A stretch of DNA of 64,000 nt, from positions 62,001 to 126,000 of the forward strand of contig NCHA01000006.1 of NCBI GenBank assembly GCA_002257025.1. Direction: 5' to 3'. A model generated the notes under the pieces. The model was not told the origin of the DNA, did no database searches, and saw only the letters and a program-made list of their open reading frames with translations. Made by a program: the position numbers and the translations under genes. Source of the DNA: Sphingobacteriales bacterium 16-39-50. GTDB lineage: Bacteria > Bacteroidota > Bacteroidia > Sphingobacteriales > Sphingobacteriaceae. Positions within the stretch are counted from its first letter, which is position 1, and every line of letters starts with the position of its first letter. This document shows positions 42,415 to 52,562 of this stretch, piece after piece.

Positions 42415-44652
42415 ATGAGTGTCAAAATGAAAATAAATTTTCATATCCTAATCCAATATGTTGTTCTGATATTGCTATATCTGATTTTTCCTCTCCAGGC
42501 TATTTCTCAAGAGTTAAAACCAATAAAACTTCAGCTAAAATGGTTGCATCAATTTCAATTTGCTGGTTATTATGCTGCAAAAGAAAAGGGCTTTTATAAA
42601 GATGCCGGCTTCGATGTTGAAATATTACAAGGCAATGCTTTAAATCCACCTGTAGATAATGTCCTGAAAGGTAAAGCCGATTTCGGTGTTACCGGATCTG
42701 ATATCTTAAATTCCTTTATCAACAATAAGCCCGTAGTAGTTGTTTCTGTTATTTTTCAGCACTCCCCATATATTTTTATGACTTTGTCGGATAAAAAGAT
42801 CAATTCTCCTTCGGATCTTGCTGGAAAGTCAATCATGGTATCCGAAGATCAGGGAGGTAGTTTATTAAAAGCCCTGTTATTAAACGAGGGAATTCCAAAA
42901 GACTCTGTAAACATTATTAATCACAGCTGGCAAATTCAGGATCTTATCACAGGAAAAGTTGATGCTCAAAGCGCCTACATTACTGTTGAACCACAGATTT
43001 TACGTAACATGGGACATGAAGTAAGCATAATCAATCCCATGAATTATGGTATCGACTTTTACGGCGACCTTCTTTTCACTACGGCTAAGATGGCAAATAG
43101 CCACCCCAAAACTGTTGAAAAATTCAACGAAGCAAGTTTGAAAGGCTGGCACTATGCGATGAGCCATCCTCAAGAAATTACAGAATATATACTTGGGCTA
43201 CCTGGTGTAAAAAGTCGGGGAATTAGCAGAGAGCAATTGCTTTATGAAGCCAATGAAATGAATAAATTGATTCTACCAGAGCTTGTTGAAATTGGACATA
43301 TGAATCCCGGACGCTGGCAGAACATGCTCAATATATATAAGCAACTCGGACTTGCAGATAAGGATGTAACTATCGAAGGTTTATTGTTCAGGTCTTCGAG
43401 CATCAAAAAATTGCAATATTTCGACTATTTGCTCTACGCAATCGGAGTGGCAGGATTTCTATTTATAATAAATATAATCGGTAACTGGCGCTTGCGGAAA
43501 CAGGTATTAAAAAGAACTGCAGACCTTCAAACTGAGATCATTAATCGCACAAAGGCAGAACAACGTTTGGAGATCGCAATAGAAGCGGCAGGACTTAGCA
43601 TTTGGAGCAGGAACCTGGATACAAATGAGTTAATTTATGATCGAAACTGGTTCCAAAACCAGGGCATTGACCCGGATGTATTCATGGAGCATGATAAACT
43701 GATTGCATCCATTCATCCTGATGATCAGGAAAATGTGAGGCAAGCTACTTCAGCACTCAGAAAAGGTACAAATCAATATAATAATCTTACTTATCGTCTT
43801 AGAACAATTCATGGGGAATGGAAATGGTTGCTTTCATTTAGTAAAATGACCAATTCAGAAGGTAATGGTGCTGGAAACATAGTTGTAGGTTCAATTCTGG
43901 ATATCGACTTCATCAAACGAAAAGAAATTGAATTACAGGAAATTACAAAGGAATTACGTAAGAAGAATAATGAACTTGAAAAGTTTGCTTATATCACTTC
44001 TCATAATCTCCGTGCGCCAGTAGTAAATCTTATAAGCTTGACGGAGCTGCAGCAGGAAACCAGCCTTTCTCAGGAGCTGCAGGATGAGATTCGCCAGAAT
44101 ATTCATGAATGTGTAAGGCAATTGGACAATACCTTAAATGACCTGGTAGAAATCGTAGCCAGCCAATCAGGAAAATCGGCTAAAAGTGAAGATCTGGATC
44201 TTCAAACTGAACTTAATATTGTCATTAAAACTATAGAAAACCAAATCAAGAGTTCTGGTGCAAAAATAGAAGTAAACTTTGCTAAGGATTTAAAGATCCA
44301 TTTCCCGAGGCATTACCTTCATAGCATATTGCTTAACCTGTTCACAAATGCGATTAAATACAAATCCAAAGACAGAAATCTGGTGATCTCATTAAAAACA
44401 CGTGAAGGGAAGGATTTTACACAACTTTTCTTTAGTGATAACGGCATAGGTATAAATCTTGATAAATACGGAAATAAAATCTTTGGCCTATATCAGCGAT
44501 TCCATTCCAATATTGAGGGGAAAGGTCTGGGATTATACATTATCAAATCACAGATTGAAGCTATGGATGGCAAGATTGAAGTTGATAGTTTGCCTGATGT
44601 AGGCACAACCTTTTGCATCTATTTTAAAAAGCATAGAAACGCTTTGTCTTAA
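42415..44652 (+). CDS. Histidine kinase with NMT1/THI5-type periplasmic binding domain and PAS domain
   Basis: This 745-residue protein fuses a signal peptide and an NMT1/THI5-like substrate-binding domain (about 35-320: KLQLKWLHQFQFAGYYAAKEKGFYKDAGFDVEI, shown in part, and DLAGKSIMVSEDQGG) to a membrane helix near 337-357. A PAS domain (about 385-500, IEAAGLSIWSRNLD...WKWLLSFSKM) and HisKA with His in YITSHNLRAPVVNL (about 529) follow. HATPase_c has LFTNAIKYKS, DNGIGI and GKGLGLYI. The binding domain resembles those recognising thiamine pyrimidine precursors, taurine or nitrate-like compounds. It likely senses a small molecule outside the membrane. No response regulator or transporter is adjacent. 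Confidence 0.88.
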   Translation: MSVKMKINFHILIQYVVLILLYLIFPLQAISQELKPIKLQLKWLHQFQFAGYYAAKEKGFYKDAGFDVEILQGNALNPPVDNVLKGKADFGVTGSDILNSFINNKPVVVVSVIFQHSPYIFMTLSDKKINSPSDLAGKSIMVSEDQGGSLLKALLLNEGIPKDSVNIINHSWQIQDLITGKVDAQSAYITVEPQILRNMGHEVSIINPMNYGIDFYGDLLFTTAKMANSHPKTVEKFNEASLKGWHYAMSHPQEITEYILGLPGVKSRGISREQLLYEANEMNKLILPELVEIGHMNPGRWQNMLNIYKQLGLADKDVTIEGLLFRSSSIKKLQYFDYLLYAIGVAGFLFIINIIGNWRLRKQVLKRTADLQTEIINRTKAEQRLEIAIEAAGLSIWSRNLDTNELIYDRNWFQNQGIDPDVFMEHDKLIASIHPDDQENVRQATSALRKGTNQYNNLTYRLRTIHGEWKWLLSFSKMTNSEGNGAGNIVVGSILDIDFIKRKEIELQEITKELRKKNNELEKFAYITSHNLRAPVVNLISLTELQQETSLSQELQDEIRQNIHECVRQLDNTLNDLVEIVASQSGKSAKSEDLDLQTELNIVIKTIENQIKSSGAKIEVNFAKDLKIHFPRHYLHSILLNLFTNAIKYKSKDRNLVISLKTREGKDFTQLFFSDNGIGINLDKYGNKIFGLYQRFHSNIEGKGLGLYIIKSQIEAMDGKIEVDSLPDVGTTFCIYFKKHRNALS

Positions 44653-44745
44653 TGTCAGACTCAGGTAATTTATCAGTGACAGTTCCTTAAACATTCAAAC
44701 AAAAATATATTTAGAATATATTTAGGGGAATTGATCAATTAATAA

Positions 44746-45336
44746 ATGAAAAAAATGAAGAAACTATTCTCTTTTACAATCCTTTTGGTGGGCACCATCC
44801 TTATGATGGCATTTAACCCAATTAAAGAAGATGTCTACACAGTTGACGTAGCAAACTCCTCAATCGGATGGTCAGCAAAAAAAGTTGGTGGTGGCCATAC
44901 CGGAACAGTAAAAATCACTGAAGGCAGCCTGGTTTATAACGGAAAATCTTTGCAAAAAGGGGTATTTCTTATGGATATGTCAAGCATTACCTCAGATAAT
45001 GCACGGGTTACAACCCATTTAAAATCACCAGATTTCTTTTCTGCTGAAAAAAACCCAAGCTCCAAATTTGAGATTACAAAAGTTACCGCAGCCGGTAAAG
45101 AGCGTGTAAATATTACAGGAAATCTAACCATCAAGGGAATTACACATCCACTGACATTCCCTGCAACTGTTAAACAAGGAAAAGATGTGGTAGTGGCTGT
45201 GGCGTCAGGTATCAGGGTTGACCGTACAAAATATGATATCAAGTTTCGTTCAAAAACCTTCTTCGGTGACATTGGCGATAAAGCAATTGATGATGAATTT
45301 GAGCTGAACATCAACCTGACAGCGAAAAAAAACTAG
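44746..45336 (+). CDS. YceI family periplasmic lipid-binding-like protein
   Basis: The 196-residue protein has a signal peptide (MKKMKKLFSFTILLVGTILMMAF) and clear YceI motifs: VDVANSSIGWSAKKVGGGHTGTVKI, HLKSPDFFSAEKNPSSKFEITKV and TGNLTIKGITHPLTFPATV. The fold is a lipocalin-like barrel that binds isoprenoid-type lipids in studied members. It is closer to canonical YceI than the copy at 30929. It stands alone, convergent with the MBL hydrolase gene, with a folded low-complexity repeat between them that may serve as a shared terminator. Confidence 0.92.
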   Translation: MKKMKKLFSFTILLVGTILMMAFNPIKEDVYTVDVANSSIGWSAKKVGGGHTGTVKITEGSLVYNGKSLQKGVFLMDMSSITSDNARVTTHLKSPDFFSAEKNPSSKFEITKVTAAGKERVNITGNLTIKGITHPLTFPATVKQGKDVVVAVASGIRVDRTKYDIKFRSKTFFGDIGDKAIDDEFELNINLTAKKN

Positions 45337-45341
45337 ATCAG

Positions 45342-45529
45342 AACAAAGAATAAGGATTAAGGAACAAAGACAAGTATGGTTAATTAACTTTGAGATTACT
45401 AAATGTCAAATGAATACCTAATAGTCTTTGTTCTTTGCTCCTTGTTCTTTATTCAAAACTACTAAGTCTCAAATGAACCAGAATCCCGTCCTGGTTCTTG
45501 ATACTTGATACTACTCAATACTTCTAAAC
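45342..45529. repeat. Folded low-complexity repeat between convergent genes
   Basis: GAACAAAGAATAAGGATTAAGG words (45341-45371) are inverted by GTCTTTGTTCTTTGCTCC words (45424-45454), so the region can fold on itself. A second array of CTTGATACTTGATACTACTC words (45497-45529) follows and runs up to the stop of the minus-strand MBL gene. It may terminate both genes. Confidence 0.65.
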
Positions 45530-46288
45530 TATTCTAAACGCATCATTCTCATACGCTACTTTTGCAATAGCCTTACTTTTAGCATGATAGAATAAACAAT
45601 CCCAATGTTCTTCAGCGGCCCGTTTCCCATATTCCTGTCTTAATTCCATAGATTTTCTGCCGTCAAAATCATATTTAGCAATAAATTTTCTTAGCAATTG
45701 CTCAGGCTCAGGAAGAATATCTGCGCCAAAGAATATGGTTTCTTCATCCTCCCTGATCAGGAATACCTGATGATATTCACAATGACCTCCAGTCAACTCA
45801 AAGGCTATCTCCCTGTTAAATTGTCCGCTTTCTTCAATAAAGTGCACTGAGCCGCTGCGTTGAACAAAATCAAAAATCTCTGTTTTGTAAGATCGTGATG
45901 GTTTACTGTATGCTGCCTCCCACTCTCCTCTTTGGATCACATATTCGGCATTCGGAAAACTTAATGACAACTTACCATCTGAATGATTGATCATTCCACC
46001 GGCATGATCGAAGTGCAGATGCGACATCAGAACCAGACTGACATCAGCGGGATCATAGCCTGCTTTTCTTATATTCTCATGTATGATGAGTTCGCCCTGC
46101 TCATTTTGAAAGCCCAGTCCGGTATCCAGAATAATCAAATCATTCCCGGTTTCAACCAGAAAAGGCTGCACGTAAACAAACAGGGAGGCAGGCCGGTCTT
46201 TGGGATTATGAATTACAGGATCAAATGGAATAAATGTCTTTGAATTATCTACAGAATAAGATCCTTCATATAAGGCGAAAGCTTTCAA
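45524..46288 (-). CDS. Metallo-beta-lactamase-fold hydrolase
   Basis: The 254-residue protein has the zinc-binding motif HLHFDHAGG near residue 91, further ligand positions in the ELTGGHCEYHQVFL segment, and FGADILP near 195. The overall pattern (N-terminal YSVDNSKTFIP..., LDTGLGF) resembles quorum-quenching lactonase-like and other small MBL-fold hydrolases. The substrate is unknown; lactonase activity is only a possibility. No signal peptide. It is divergent from recJ, 57 bp apart. Confidence 0.87.
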   Translation of the reverse strand: MKAFALYEGSYSVDNSKTFIPFDPVIHNPKDRPASLFVYVQPFLVETGNDLIILDTGLGFQNEQGELIIHENIRKAGYDPADVSLVLMSHLHFDHAGGMINHSDGKLSLSFPNAEYVIQRGEWEAAYSKPSRSYKTEIFDFVQRSGSVHFIEESGQFNREIAFELTGGHCEYHQVFLIREDEETIFFGADILPEPEQLLRKFIAKYDFDGRKSMELRQEYGKRAAEEHWDCLFYHAKSKAIAKVAYENDAFRIV

Positions 46289-46338
46289 TGTTCTTTGTTT
46301 ATTAGGATGTTAAATTCTATTTTTACGGTTTACTAAGG

Positions 46339-46346
46339 CAAAGATA
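46339..46346 (-). promoter_or_regulatory. -7 promoter box for the MBL hydrolase gene
   Basis: The minus strand reads TATCTTTG, an exact TAnnTTTG, about 51 bp before the MBL start. It overlaps the first base of the recJ start codon. Confidence 0.4.
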
Positions 46347-48064
46347 TGCAAAAAAGGTGGGTGGAACGGGAGCTTGAAAACCTTGCAGCGATAGCGGAAT
46401 TGCAGGAATCACTAAATATTGACAGGGTTCTTGCCAGCCTTCTGGTCAAGAGAGGAATCACAGATTATGAAGAGGCCAGAAATTTTTTCAGGCCTGAACT
46501 CGACAAGCTTCACGACCCTTACCTGATGCAGGATATGGCAATCGCAGTATCCCGTATCAATCAGGCAATTACATCAGGTGAAAAGATTCTTATTTATGGT
46601 GATTATGATGTAGATGGAACCACATCAGTCGCACTCACGTTTAGCTTCTTTAAAAAGCTTCATTCAGAAATTGATTTCTATATCCCTGATCGTTACCGTG
46701 AGGGTTATGGTATTTCTACCCAGGGAATAGATCATGCTTTTGAAAATGGTTTTTCATTGATTATCGCATTGGATTGCGGCATTAAATCAGTTGATAAAAT
46801 CGATTATGCAAATGAAAGGGGTATAGATTTTATTATCTGTGATCATCACCTTCCGGGAGATCAGTTACCAGCAGCTATTGCAGTGCTTGATCCCAAACGC
46901 AGCGATTGTACTTATCCTTACAAAGAATTGTCGGGCTGCGGTATCGGTTTTAAGCTGATTCAGGCTTATGCCCTCGAATATGACATTCCTTTTGAGCAGG
47001 TATGTACATATCTGGATCTGGTCGCAGTGAGTATTGCCTCAGACATTGTGCCGATCACCGGAGAAAACAGGATACTGGCCTGGTATGGTCTCATCAAATT
47101 AAATACAGATCCATGCAAGGGCTTGTTGGCCCTTATGAATATTTCGGGAAGAAAAGAAAACCTGAGCATCATGGATGTCGTGTTCACAATCGGGCCAAGG
47201 ATCAATGCTGCCGGAAGGATTGATGATGCGAAGCATTCGGTAAACTTACTGATCGCTGATGACGAAGCCATAGCTCTTGAGAAAAGCCAGATCATCAACA
47301 CAAAAAATACTGAACGTAAGGAACACGACAGCAATATTACCGAGCAGGCACTAGCAATGATTGATGGAGATCCGGTCTTGATTGAACGCAAAACAACAGT
47401 TGTTTATAATGCAGACTGGCATAAAGGCGTGATTGGGATTGTGGCTTCAAGACTTACCGAAAAATATTATCGTCCTACCATCGTTATGACAAATTCAAAT
47501 GGTTATGCGGCAGGTTCGGCAAGATCAGTTGCAGGCTTCGATCTTTATGAAGCATTATGTGAATGCAGTGATTTGCTGATCCAGTTCGGTGGCCATAAAT
47601 ATGCAGCGGGGCTGACGATGAAAACTGAGAATATCCCTGCATTTCAGCAGCGTTTTGAGGAGGTTGTTGCAGCCAGCATTCCTGAAGAATTGCTCATACA
47701 GGCGATAAATATCGATGCAGAAATTGAACTGAAACAGATTGATCCGAAATTCTTCCGGATCTTAAAACAGTTTGAACCATTCGGTCCGCAAAACATGGCC
47801 CCTGTATTTCTTAGCAGAAATGTTTATACTTACGGTTTGGCAGCAATTGTTGGCAGCAATCATTTGAAAATGTGTGTGCATCAGGATAATTATACCTATT
47901 ATAATTGTATAGGTTTTGGTCTGGGTGAATACCTTAACCTGATCAATTCGGGAGCAGCATTTGACATTTGTTATACCATTGAAGAGAACACATGGAAAGA
48001 GAAAAAATCGATACAACTGAATATCAAGGGGATACGGCCGGCTCTTCCAAACAAGGGACAATGA
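46346..48064 (+). CDS. recJ: Single-stranded-DNA-specific exonuclease RecJ
   Basis: The 572-residue protein has the DHH phosphoesterase motifs: [12 protein letters not shown] (about 84-95), [16 protein letters not shown] (about 166-173), [16 protein letters not shown] near 280, and the DHHA1 domain ([34 protein letters not shown]). RecJ degrades single-stranded DNA 5' to 3' in recombination and mismatch repair. Its stop overlaps the lptB start in an ATGA, so the two genes are translationally coupled, an arrangement of unrelated functions that probably only reflects shared transcription. Confidence 0.96.
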   Translation: MQKRWVERELENLAAIAELQESLNIDRVLASLLVKRGITDYEEARNFFRPELDKLHDPYLMQDMAIAVSRINQAITSGEKILIYGDYDVDGTTSVALTFSFFKKLHSEIDFYIPDRYREGYGISTQGIDHAFENGFSLIIALDCGIKSVDKIDYANERGIDFIICDHHLPGDQLPAAIAVLDPKRSDCTYPYKELSGCGIGFKLIQAYALEYDIPFEQVCTYLDLVAVSIASDIVPITGENRILAWYGLIKLNTDPCKGLLALMNISGRKENLSIMDVVFTIGPRINAAGRIDDAKHSVNLLIADDEAIALEKSQIINTKNTERKEHDSNITEQALAMIDGDPVLIERKTTVVYNADWHKGVIGIVASRLTEKYYRPTIVMTNSNGYAAGSARSVAGFDLYEALCECSDLLIQFGGHKYAAGLTMKTENIPAFQQRFEEVVAASIPEELLIQAINIDAEIELKQIDPKFFRILKQFEPFGPQNMAPVFLSRNVYTYGLAAIVGSNHLKMCVHQDNYTYYNCIGFGLGEYLNLINSGAAFDICYTIEENTWKEKKSIQLNIKGIRPALPNKGQ

Positions 48065-48795
48065 TTTTAAGAGCTGAGAATCTGGTAAAAAAATATAAAC
48101 AGCGTACTGTTGTTAATAATGTATCCTTTCATGTTTCGCAGGGAGAAATCGTGGGATTACTGGGGCCAAATGGTGCAGGAAAAACTACCTCCTTCTATAT
48201 GATTGTAGGGCTCATCAGACCAAATGAAGGCCATGTATTTCTGGATGATCAAGATATTACCGAAGATGCAATGTATCGCAGGGCTCAAAAAGGTATTGGA
48301 TACCTTGCTCAGGAAGCTTCTGTTTTTAGAAAATTATCCGTTGAGGATAATATTATGGCAGTTCTCGAGATGACCAAACTCAGTAAAGAAGAACAAAGGG
48401 ACAAGCTAGAACAACTGATCGATGAATTCAGCCTTCACAAAGTAAGGAAGAACCGCGGAGACCTGCTTTCGGGAGGAGAAAGAAGAAGAACTGAAATTTC
48501 AAGAGCACTTGCTGCCGATCCCAAATTCATCCTTCTGGACGAACCATTTGCTGGCGTTGACCCCATCGCAGTTGAAGAGATACAAAGTATCGTTGCAAAA
48601 CTTAAACTGCGAAATATCGGAATTCTGATTACCGATCATAATGTTCAGGAAACCCTCTCAATTACCGACAGAGCTTATTTGCTTGCCGAGGGTAAGATCA
48701 TGCTCACAGGTACCCCTCAGGAGATTGCGAATAATGAAATGGCCAAAAAATTCTATCTTGGTCAGAATTTTGAACTGCGAAAAAAGAAAGTCTGA
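48061..48795 (+). CDS. lptB: LPS export ABC transporter ATP-binding protein
   Basis: I start at ATG 48061, overlapping the recJ stop (ATGA); a longer in-frame reading would lie inside recJ. The 244-residue ATPase has Walker [17 protein letters not shown], the Q-loop in [17 protein letters not shown], signature [15 protein letters not shown], Walker [14 protein letters not shown] and switch His in [18 protein letters not shown] and FAGVDP are typical of LptB, which powers LPS extraction from the inner membrane with LptF and LptG. Those partners are not in the window. Confidence 0.94.
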   Translation: MILRAENLVKKYKQRTVVNNVSFHVSQGEIVGLLGPNGAGKTTSFYMIVGLIRPNEGHVFLDDQDITEDAMYRRAQKGIGYLAQEASVFRKLSVEDNIMAVLEMTKLSKEEQRDKLEQLIDEFSLHKVRKNRGDLLSGGERRRTEISRALAADPKFILLDEPFAGVDPIAVEEIQSIVAKLKLRNIGILITDHNVQETLSITDRAYLLAEGKIMLTGTPQEIANNEMAKKFYLGQNFELRKKKV

Positions 48796-48819
48796 GCCCC
48801 AAATAAGCCATAAAGCAGA

Positions 48820-50328
48820 ATGACGATTGTAAATTCCATCTTTACCTGGATCATGAAAAAGCGGATGCATCAGATCGAGCTTTTCATTAAATACCCATAT
48901 GATGTTCAGGATGAATGGTTTCAGACGCTCATCTCCACCGCCCAGCATACTGAATGGGGTAAAAAGTACGGTTATTCATCCATCTACAATCAGGATCAGT
49001 TTAAGGAACGGGTTCCGATTCAGAATTATGAATCGCTGAAACCCTATATCGAAAAAATGATGAATGGTGAGCAGAACGTGCTCTGGCCATCTGAGATCAA
49101 GTGGTTCGCCAAATCATCAGGCACTACAAATGACCGAAGCAAGTTCATCCCTGTAAGTGAAGAATCACTTGAAGAGTGCCACTTTAAAGGCGGCAAAGAC
49201 CTCCTATCCATGTATTGCGATAACCGGCCTGACGCCAGAATATTTACCGGAAAATGCCTGGTATTGGGAGGAAGCCATCAGATCAACCAATTGAATACAG
49301 ACTCCTGTTATGGCGACCTATCAGCAGTTTTGATCAAAAACTTACCATTCTGGGCCGAATTCTACCGCACACCGGATATGTCAATCGCATTGATGGACAA
49401 TTTTGAGGAAAAAGTAGAAAAAATAGCCCGGGTTACCATTGATGTTAATGTAACTAACATTGCTGGTGTTCCTACCTGGAACCTGGTTCTTGCAAAGCGC
49501 ATTCTTGAAATTACGGGTAAAAATAATCTGCTTGAAGTTTGGCCAAATCTTGAGTTTTACTTTCATGGAGCTGTAAATTTCAATCCTTACCGTGAGCAGT
49601 TTAAAAAACTTATTCCTTCGGATGATATGTATTATCTGGAAACCTATAATGCCTCTGAAGGATTTTTTGGTATTCAGGATCAGCCTAATTCAGAAGAATT
49701 GCTCCTGATGCTCGATTATGGTATTTATTATGAATTTCTTCCGATGGAAGATCTGCATGCTGAGAACCCAAAAACCCTTCGGCTCGATCAGGTGCAGCTG
49801 AATAAGAATTATGCATTGATCATTTCTACGAATGCCGGATTATGGCGATACATGATCGGCGATACGATCAAGTTTACCTCCCTCTCACCGCATCGCATTC
49901 AGATTACCGGCCGAACCAAACATTTCATAAATGCTTTCGGCGAAGAACTGATCATAGACAATGCTGAAAAGGGGCTTGCCAAAGCCTGCCAGGAAACGCA
50001 TGCAGTTATCCGTGATTATACCGCATGTCCGATTTATTTTGAAGGTGACGAGGTTGGGGGCCATGAATGGATCATCGAATTTGAACAAAAACCCGATGAT
50101 ATCGAACGGTTTACAGATCTCCTTGATCAAACCCTAAGGGAAGTAAATTCTGATTATGATGCCAAACGTTTTAAGGATATGGCATTACGCCGTCCATTGC
50201 TGCACCTAGCTCCTGATGGCACTTTCTATAACTGGATGAAAAACCGGGGCAAGCTTGGAGGACAACATAAAGTACCCCGACTGGCGAATGACAGGGCATA
50301 TGTGGATGAGATACTGAAAATGCTGTAA
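48820..50328 (+). CDS. Bacterial GH3-family acyl-adenylate/amide-forming enzyme
   Basis: The 502-residue protein matches the plant GH3 (auxin-responsive) family, including YESLKPYIEKMMNGEQNVLWPSEIKWFAKSSGTTNDRSKFIPVS (quoted in part; ATP-binding SSGTT at about 94-98), VTNIAGVPTWNLVLAKRILE and ETYNASEGFFGIQD. Plant members adenylate auxin or jasmonate and join it to an amino acid. Bacteroidota homologues are common, but I know of no established substrate. No signal peptide. It follows lptB by 24 bp and may be the third gene of the recJ-lptB operon. Confidence 0.9.
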   Translation: MTIVNSIFTWIMKKRMHQIELFIKYPYDVQDEWFQTLISTAQHTEWGKKYGYSSIYNQDQFKERVPIQNYESLKPYIEKMMNGEQNVLWPSEIKWFAKSSGTTNDRSKFIPVSEESLEECHFKGGKDLLSMYCDNRPDARIFTGKCLVLGGSHQINQLNTDSCYGDLSAVLIKNLPFWAEFYRTPDMSIALMDNFEEKVEKIARVTIDVNVTNIAGVPTWNLVLAKRILEITGKNNLLEVWPNLEFYFHGAVNFNPYREQFKKLIPSDDMYYLETYNASEGFFGIQDQPNSEELLLMLDYGIYYEFLPMEDLHAENPKTLRLDQVQLNKNYALIISTNAGLWRYMIGDTIKFTSLSPHRIQITGRTKHFINAFGEELIIDNAEKGLAKACQETHAVIRDYTACPIYFEGDEVGGHEWIIEFEQKPDDIERFTDLLDQTLREVNSDYDAKRFKDMALRRPLLHLAPDGTFYNWMKNRGKLGGQHKVPRLANDRAYVDEILKML

Positions 50329-50388
50329 GGAGTAGCAAGTATCAAGATAAATTCCGGTTTGCTTGAGATTTTGTAATAAGATTAAAGA

Positions 50389-50551
50389 TTAAGGAGCAAA
50401 GAATAAAGACATTAACTTCCTCATTGGAAATTAGTACTATTACTGATACTGACATCCGGATAGCTATCAGGTGACCACATAATCGATTCCTAATCTAAAT
50501 TCTGGACGATATTTTCCAAAATCCTTGTTCCTTGCTCCTTATTCCTTATTC
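50389..50551. repeat. Folded low-complexity repeat with a GATAGCTATC palindrome
   Basis: ATTAAGGAGCAAAGAATAAAG (in part; 50389-50410) is inverted by TCCTTGTTCCTTGCTCC (50522-50538) and following words, while a CCGGATAGCTATCAGG palindrome (50456-50471) sits between. The right arm forms the last codons (Asn-Lys-Glu) and stop of the terC-like gene. The region separates two convergent genes. Confidence 0.6.
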
Positions 50552-51588
50552 ACGTTCTTGGGGAAAACCAATGATGCAACAATGCTCGTTGTAAGAATAA
50601 ATAATATTACGAAAAGCGAATGCATGGTTGTAAAACCCCATAAGGACAGCCAATGATGGGCTAGCATTTTGACACCGATAAATACGAGCAGGAAGGCTAA
50701 TCCTACTTTCAGATAATGGAATTTATGAATCACATTCACCAACAGGAAGAACATTGATCTTAGGCCAAGAATGGCGAAAATGTTTGAGAAAAATACGATG
50801 TAAGGGTCTTTGGTTACCGCAAAAATTGCCGGGATGGAATCTACTGCAAAAATAAGATCGGTAAATTCAACGATCAGCAAAACAATGAAAAGCGGAGTAA
50901 CCATTTTCTTTCCATCGACCTTAATAAAGAATTTATTACCCACATACTCCGGATAAACAGAGAAATATTTTGAAGCAAAACGAACAACCTTATGGTTCTC
51001 GGTATCGATCTTCTCTTCCTCATCCCTGCTCAGGAACATGCCAACACCGGTATAAATAAGGAATGCACCAAAAATGTACAGAATCCAGCCAAATTCATTG
51101 ATGAGGGTTGAGCCAAGGAAAATAAACAGAAAGCGCATCAAAACTGCGCCTATGATACCCCAGAATAATACCCGGTGATAATACCGCTCATCCACCCCAA
51201 AAGCAGAGAAAATAAGCACCATTACAAAGATATTATCAACCGATAAGGCGTATTCTATAACATAACCTGTCAGAAATTCGAGTGCAAGATTTTGTTTGTA
51301 AAGCGTTAGACTAGCCTCAAAATTACCAGGGATAAGTGTGATATTATGAAGATGCTTGGTAGTAACCCCCTGCAGTTTGGCAAAGCTGGTGATATCATGC
51401 AATATTTCACCTTCTGTAAGCAACAGGAAATAAAAACCTATCGCAAAGCTCACCCAGATAAAACTCATAATGGCCGCTTCTTTCATACTGACCTTATGAT
51501 CCTTCTTGTTAAAAAGACCAAGATCGATGGCCAGCATCAAAACAATAAAAAGCAGAAAGCTGCCGAAAAATATAATTTCGTTTGACAT
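50539..51588 (-). CDS. TerC/Alx family membrane protein
   Basis: The 349-residue protein has about nine membrane helices and the family signatures: EYALSVDNIFVMVLIFSAFGV near 113, DERYYHRVLFWGIIGAVLMR, and LLIVEFTDLIFAVDSIPAIFAV near 235, with acidic residues inside the helices. TerC/Alx proteins export Mn2+ or otherwise manage metals, some loading exported metalloenzymes. The sequence between helices 2 and 3 (about 65-95) is slightly extended. The final codons lie within a low-complexity repeat. It starts 2 bp after the stop of the upstream polyprenyl synthase gene, so the two are co-transcribed. Confidence 0.93.
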   Translation of the reverse strand: MSNEIIFFGSFLLFIVLMLAIDLGLFNKKDHKVSMKEAAIMSFIWVSFAIGFYFLLLTEGEILHDITSFAKLQGVTTKHLHNITLIPGNFEASLTLYKQNLALEFLTGYVIEYALSVDNIFVMVLIFSAFGVDERYYHRVLFWGIIGAVLMRFLFIFLGSTLINEFGWILYIFGAFLIYTGVGMFLSRDEEEKIDTENHKVVRFASKYFSVYPEYVGNKFFIKVDGKKMVTPLFIVLLIVEFTDLIFAVDSIPAIFAVTKDPYIVFFSNIFAILGLRSMFFLLVNVIHKFHYLKVGLAFLLVFIGVKMLAHHWLSLWGFTTMHSLFVILFILTTSIVASLVFPKNVNKE

Positions 51589-51590
51589 AG

Positions 51591-52562
51591 TTATTTTTTA
51601 CGCTCGGTAGTAAACCTGACCAGTTGCTGGAGGGAATCACGGGATTCGTGTTCTGGCAAATCATTTAAAATAGTAAAAGCTTCCTGCTGATAGGCATCCA
51701 TACGGCTTCGGGCATAATCGAGTCCCCCACTATTACGAACAAAATCAATAACTTCAGAAACCTTATCCGACTCTTCATTATGATTCTTTACGAGGTTAAT
51801 GATTCTTCGCTTTTCAGAACTGCCTGCCTTATTCAAAGCATAGATCAGGGGAAGTGTAATCTTTTTTTCTTTAATATCGATTCCAAGAGGTTTACCGACG
51901 TCATCTGTTCCAAAATCAAAGAGATCATCCTTGATCTGAAAAGCAATACCAACTTTTTCGCCAAACAGTCGCATTTTCTCAACAATTTCAGCATCAGCAC
52001 CTGCAGAAGCCGCGCCACATGAACAGCATGATGCAATTAAAGAGGCTGTTTTCTGACGGATCACTTCATAATAAACCGCTTCGTCTATATCCAGTCGGCG
52101 GGCCTTCTCAATCTGCAATAATTCACCCTCACTCATTTGTTTTACCGCATCAGATACGATCTTGAGTAATCCGAAATCACCATTATTTATCGAAAGTAAC
52201 AGCCCTTTGGATAGGAGAAAATCACCTACCAGAACCGCAATCTTATTTTTCCATAAAGCATTGACCGAAAAGAATCCGCGGCGCTCGTATGAATTGTCAA
52301 CTACATCATCATGGACCAGAGTAGCAGTATGCAATAATTCAACGAGTGCTGCACCACGATAAGTTGCTTCCGTAATTCCGCCACAAAGGCTCGCAGAAAG
52401 GAATACAAACATTGGTCGGATCTGCTTACCCTTACGCTTGACGATGTAATGTGTAATGCGATCAAGAAGCGGCACAGAACTCTGCATAGACGCTTTGAAC
52501 TTTGCTTCGAAAGTTTCAAGTTCTGCGGCGATGGGCTTTTTAATCTCTTCGAGATTCAGCAT
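51591..52562 (-). CDS. Polyprenyl diphosphate synthase
   Basis: The 323-residue trans-prenyltransferase has KGKQIRPMFVFLSA near 44, the first Asp-rich motif in LVHDDVVDNSYERRG near 88 and the second in FQIKDDLFDFGTDDVGKPLGIDI near 212. The first motif is the DDxxD form of long-chain synthases, so it probably makes the octa- or heptaprenyl tail of menaquinone. Exact chain length cannot be read by eye. It lies 2 bp upstream of the terC-like gene. Its upstream neighbour is tRNA-Ser in the opposite direction. Confidence 0.93.
   Translation of the reverse strand: MLNLEEIKKPIAAELETFEAKFKASMQSSVPLLDRITHYIVKRKGKQIRPMFVFLSASLCGGITEATYRGAALVELLHTATLVHDDVVDNSYERRGFFSVNALWKNKIAVLVGDFLLSKGLLLSINNGDFGLLKIVSDAVKQMSEGELLQIEKARRLDIDEAVYYEVIRQKTASLIASCCSCGAASAGADAEIVEKMRLFGEKVGIAFQIKDDLFDFGTDDVGKPLGIDIKEKKITLPLIYALNKAGSSEKRRIINLVKNHNEESDKVSEVIDFVRNSGGLDYARSRMDAYQQEAFTILNDLPEHESRDSLQQLVRFTTERKK

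Noticed and set aside
45342..45529. Possible CRISPR-like repeats in word arrays
   Set aside because: The words are only 7-11 bp, without regular spacers or cas genes; they are low-complexity repeats.
47992..48060. Longer N-terminus for LptB starting inside recJ
   Set aside because: The ATG at 48061 gives the standard LptB N-terminus and an ATGA overlap; the extra 23 residues are recJ out of frame.
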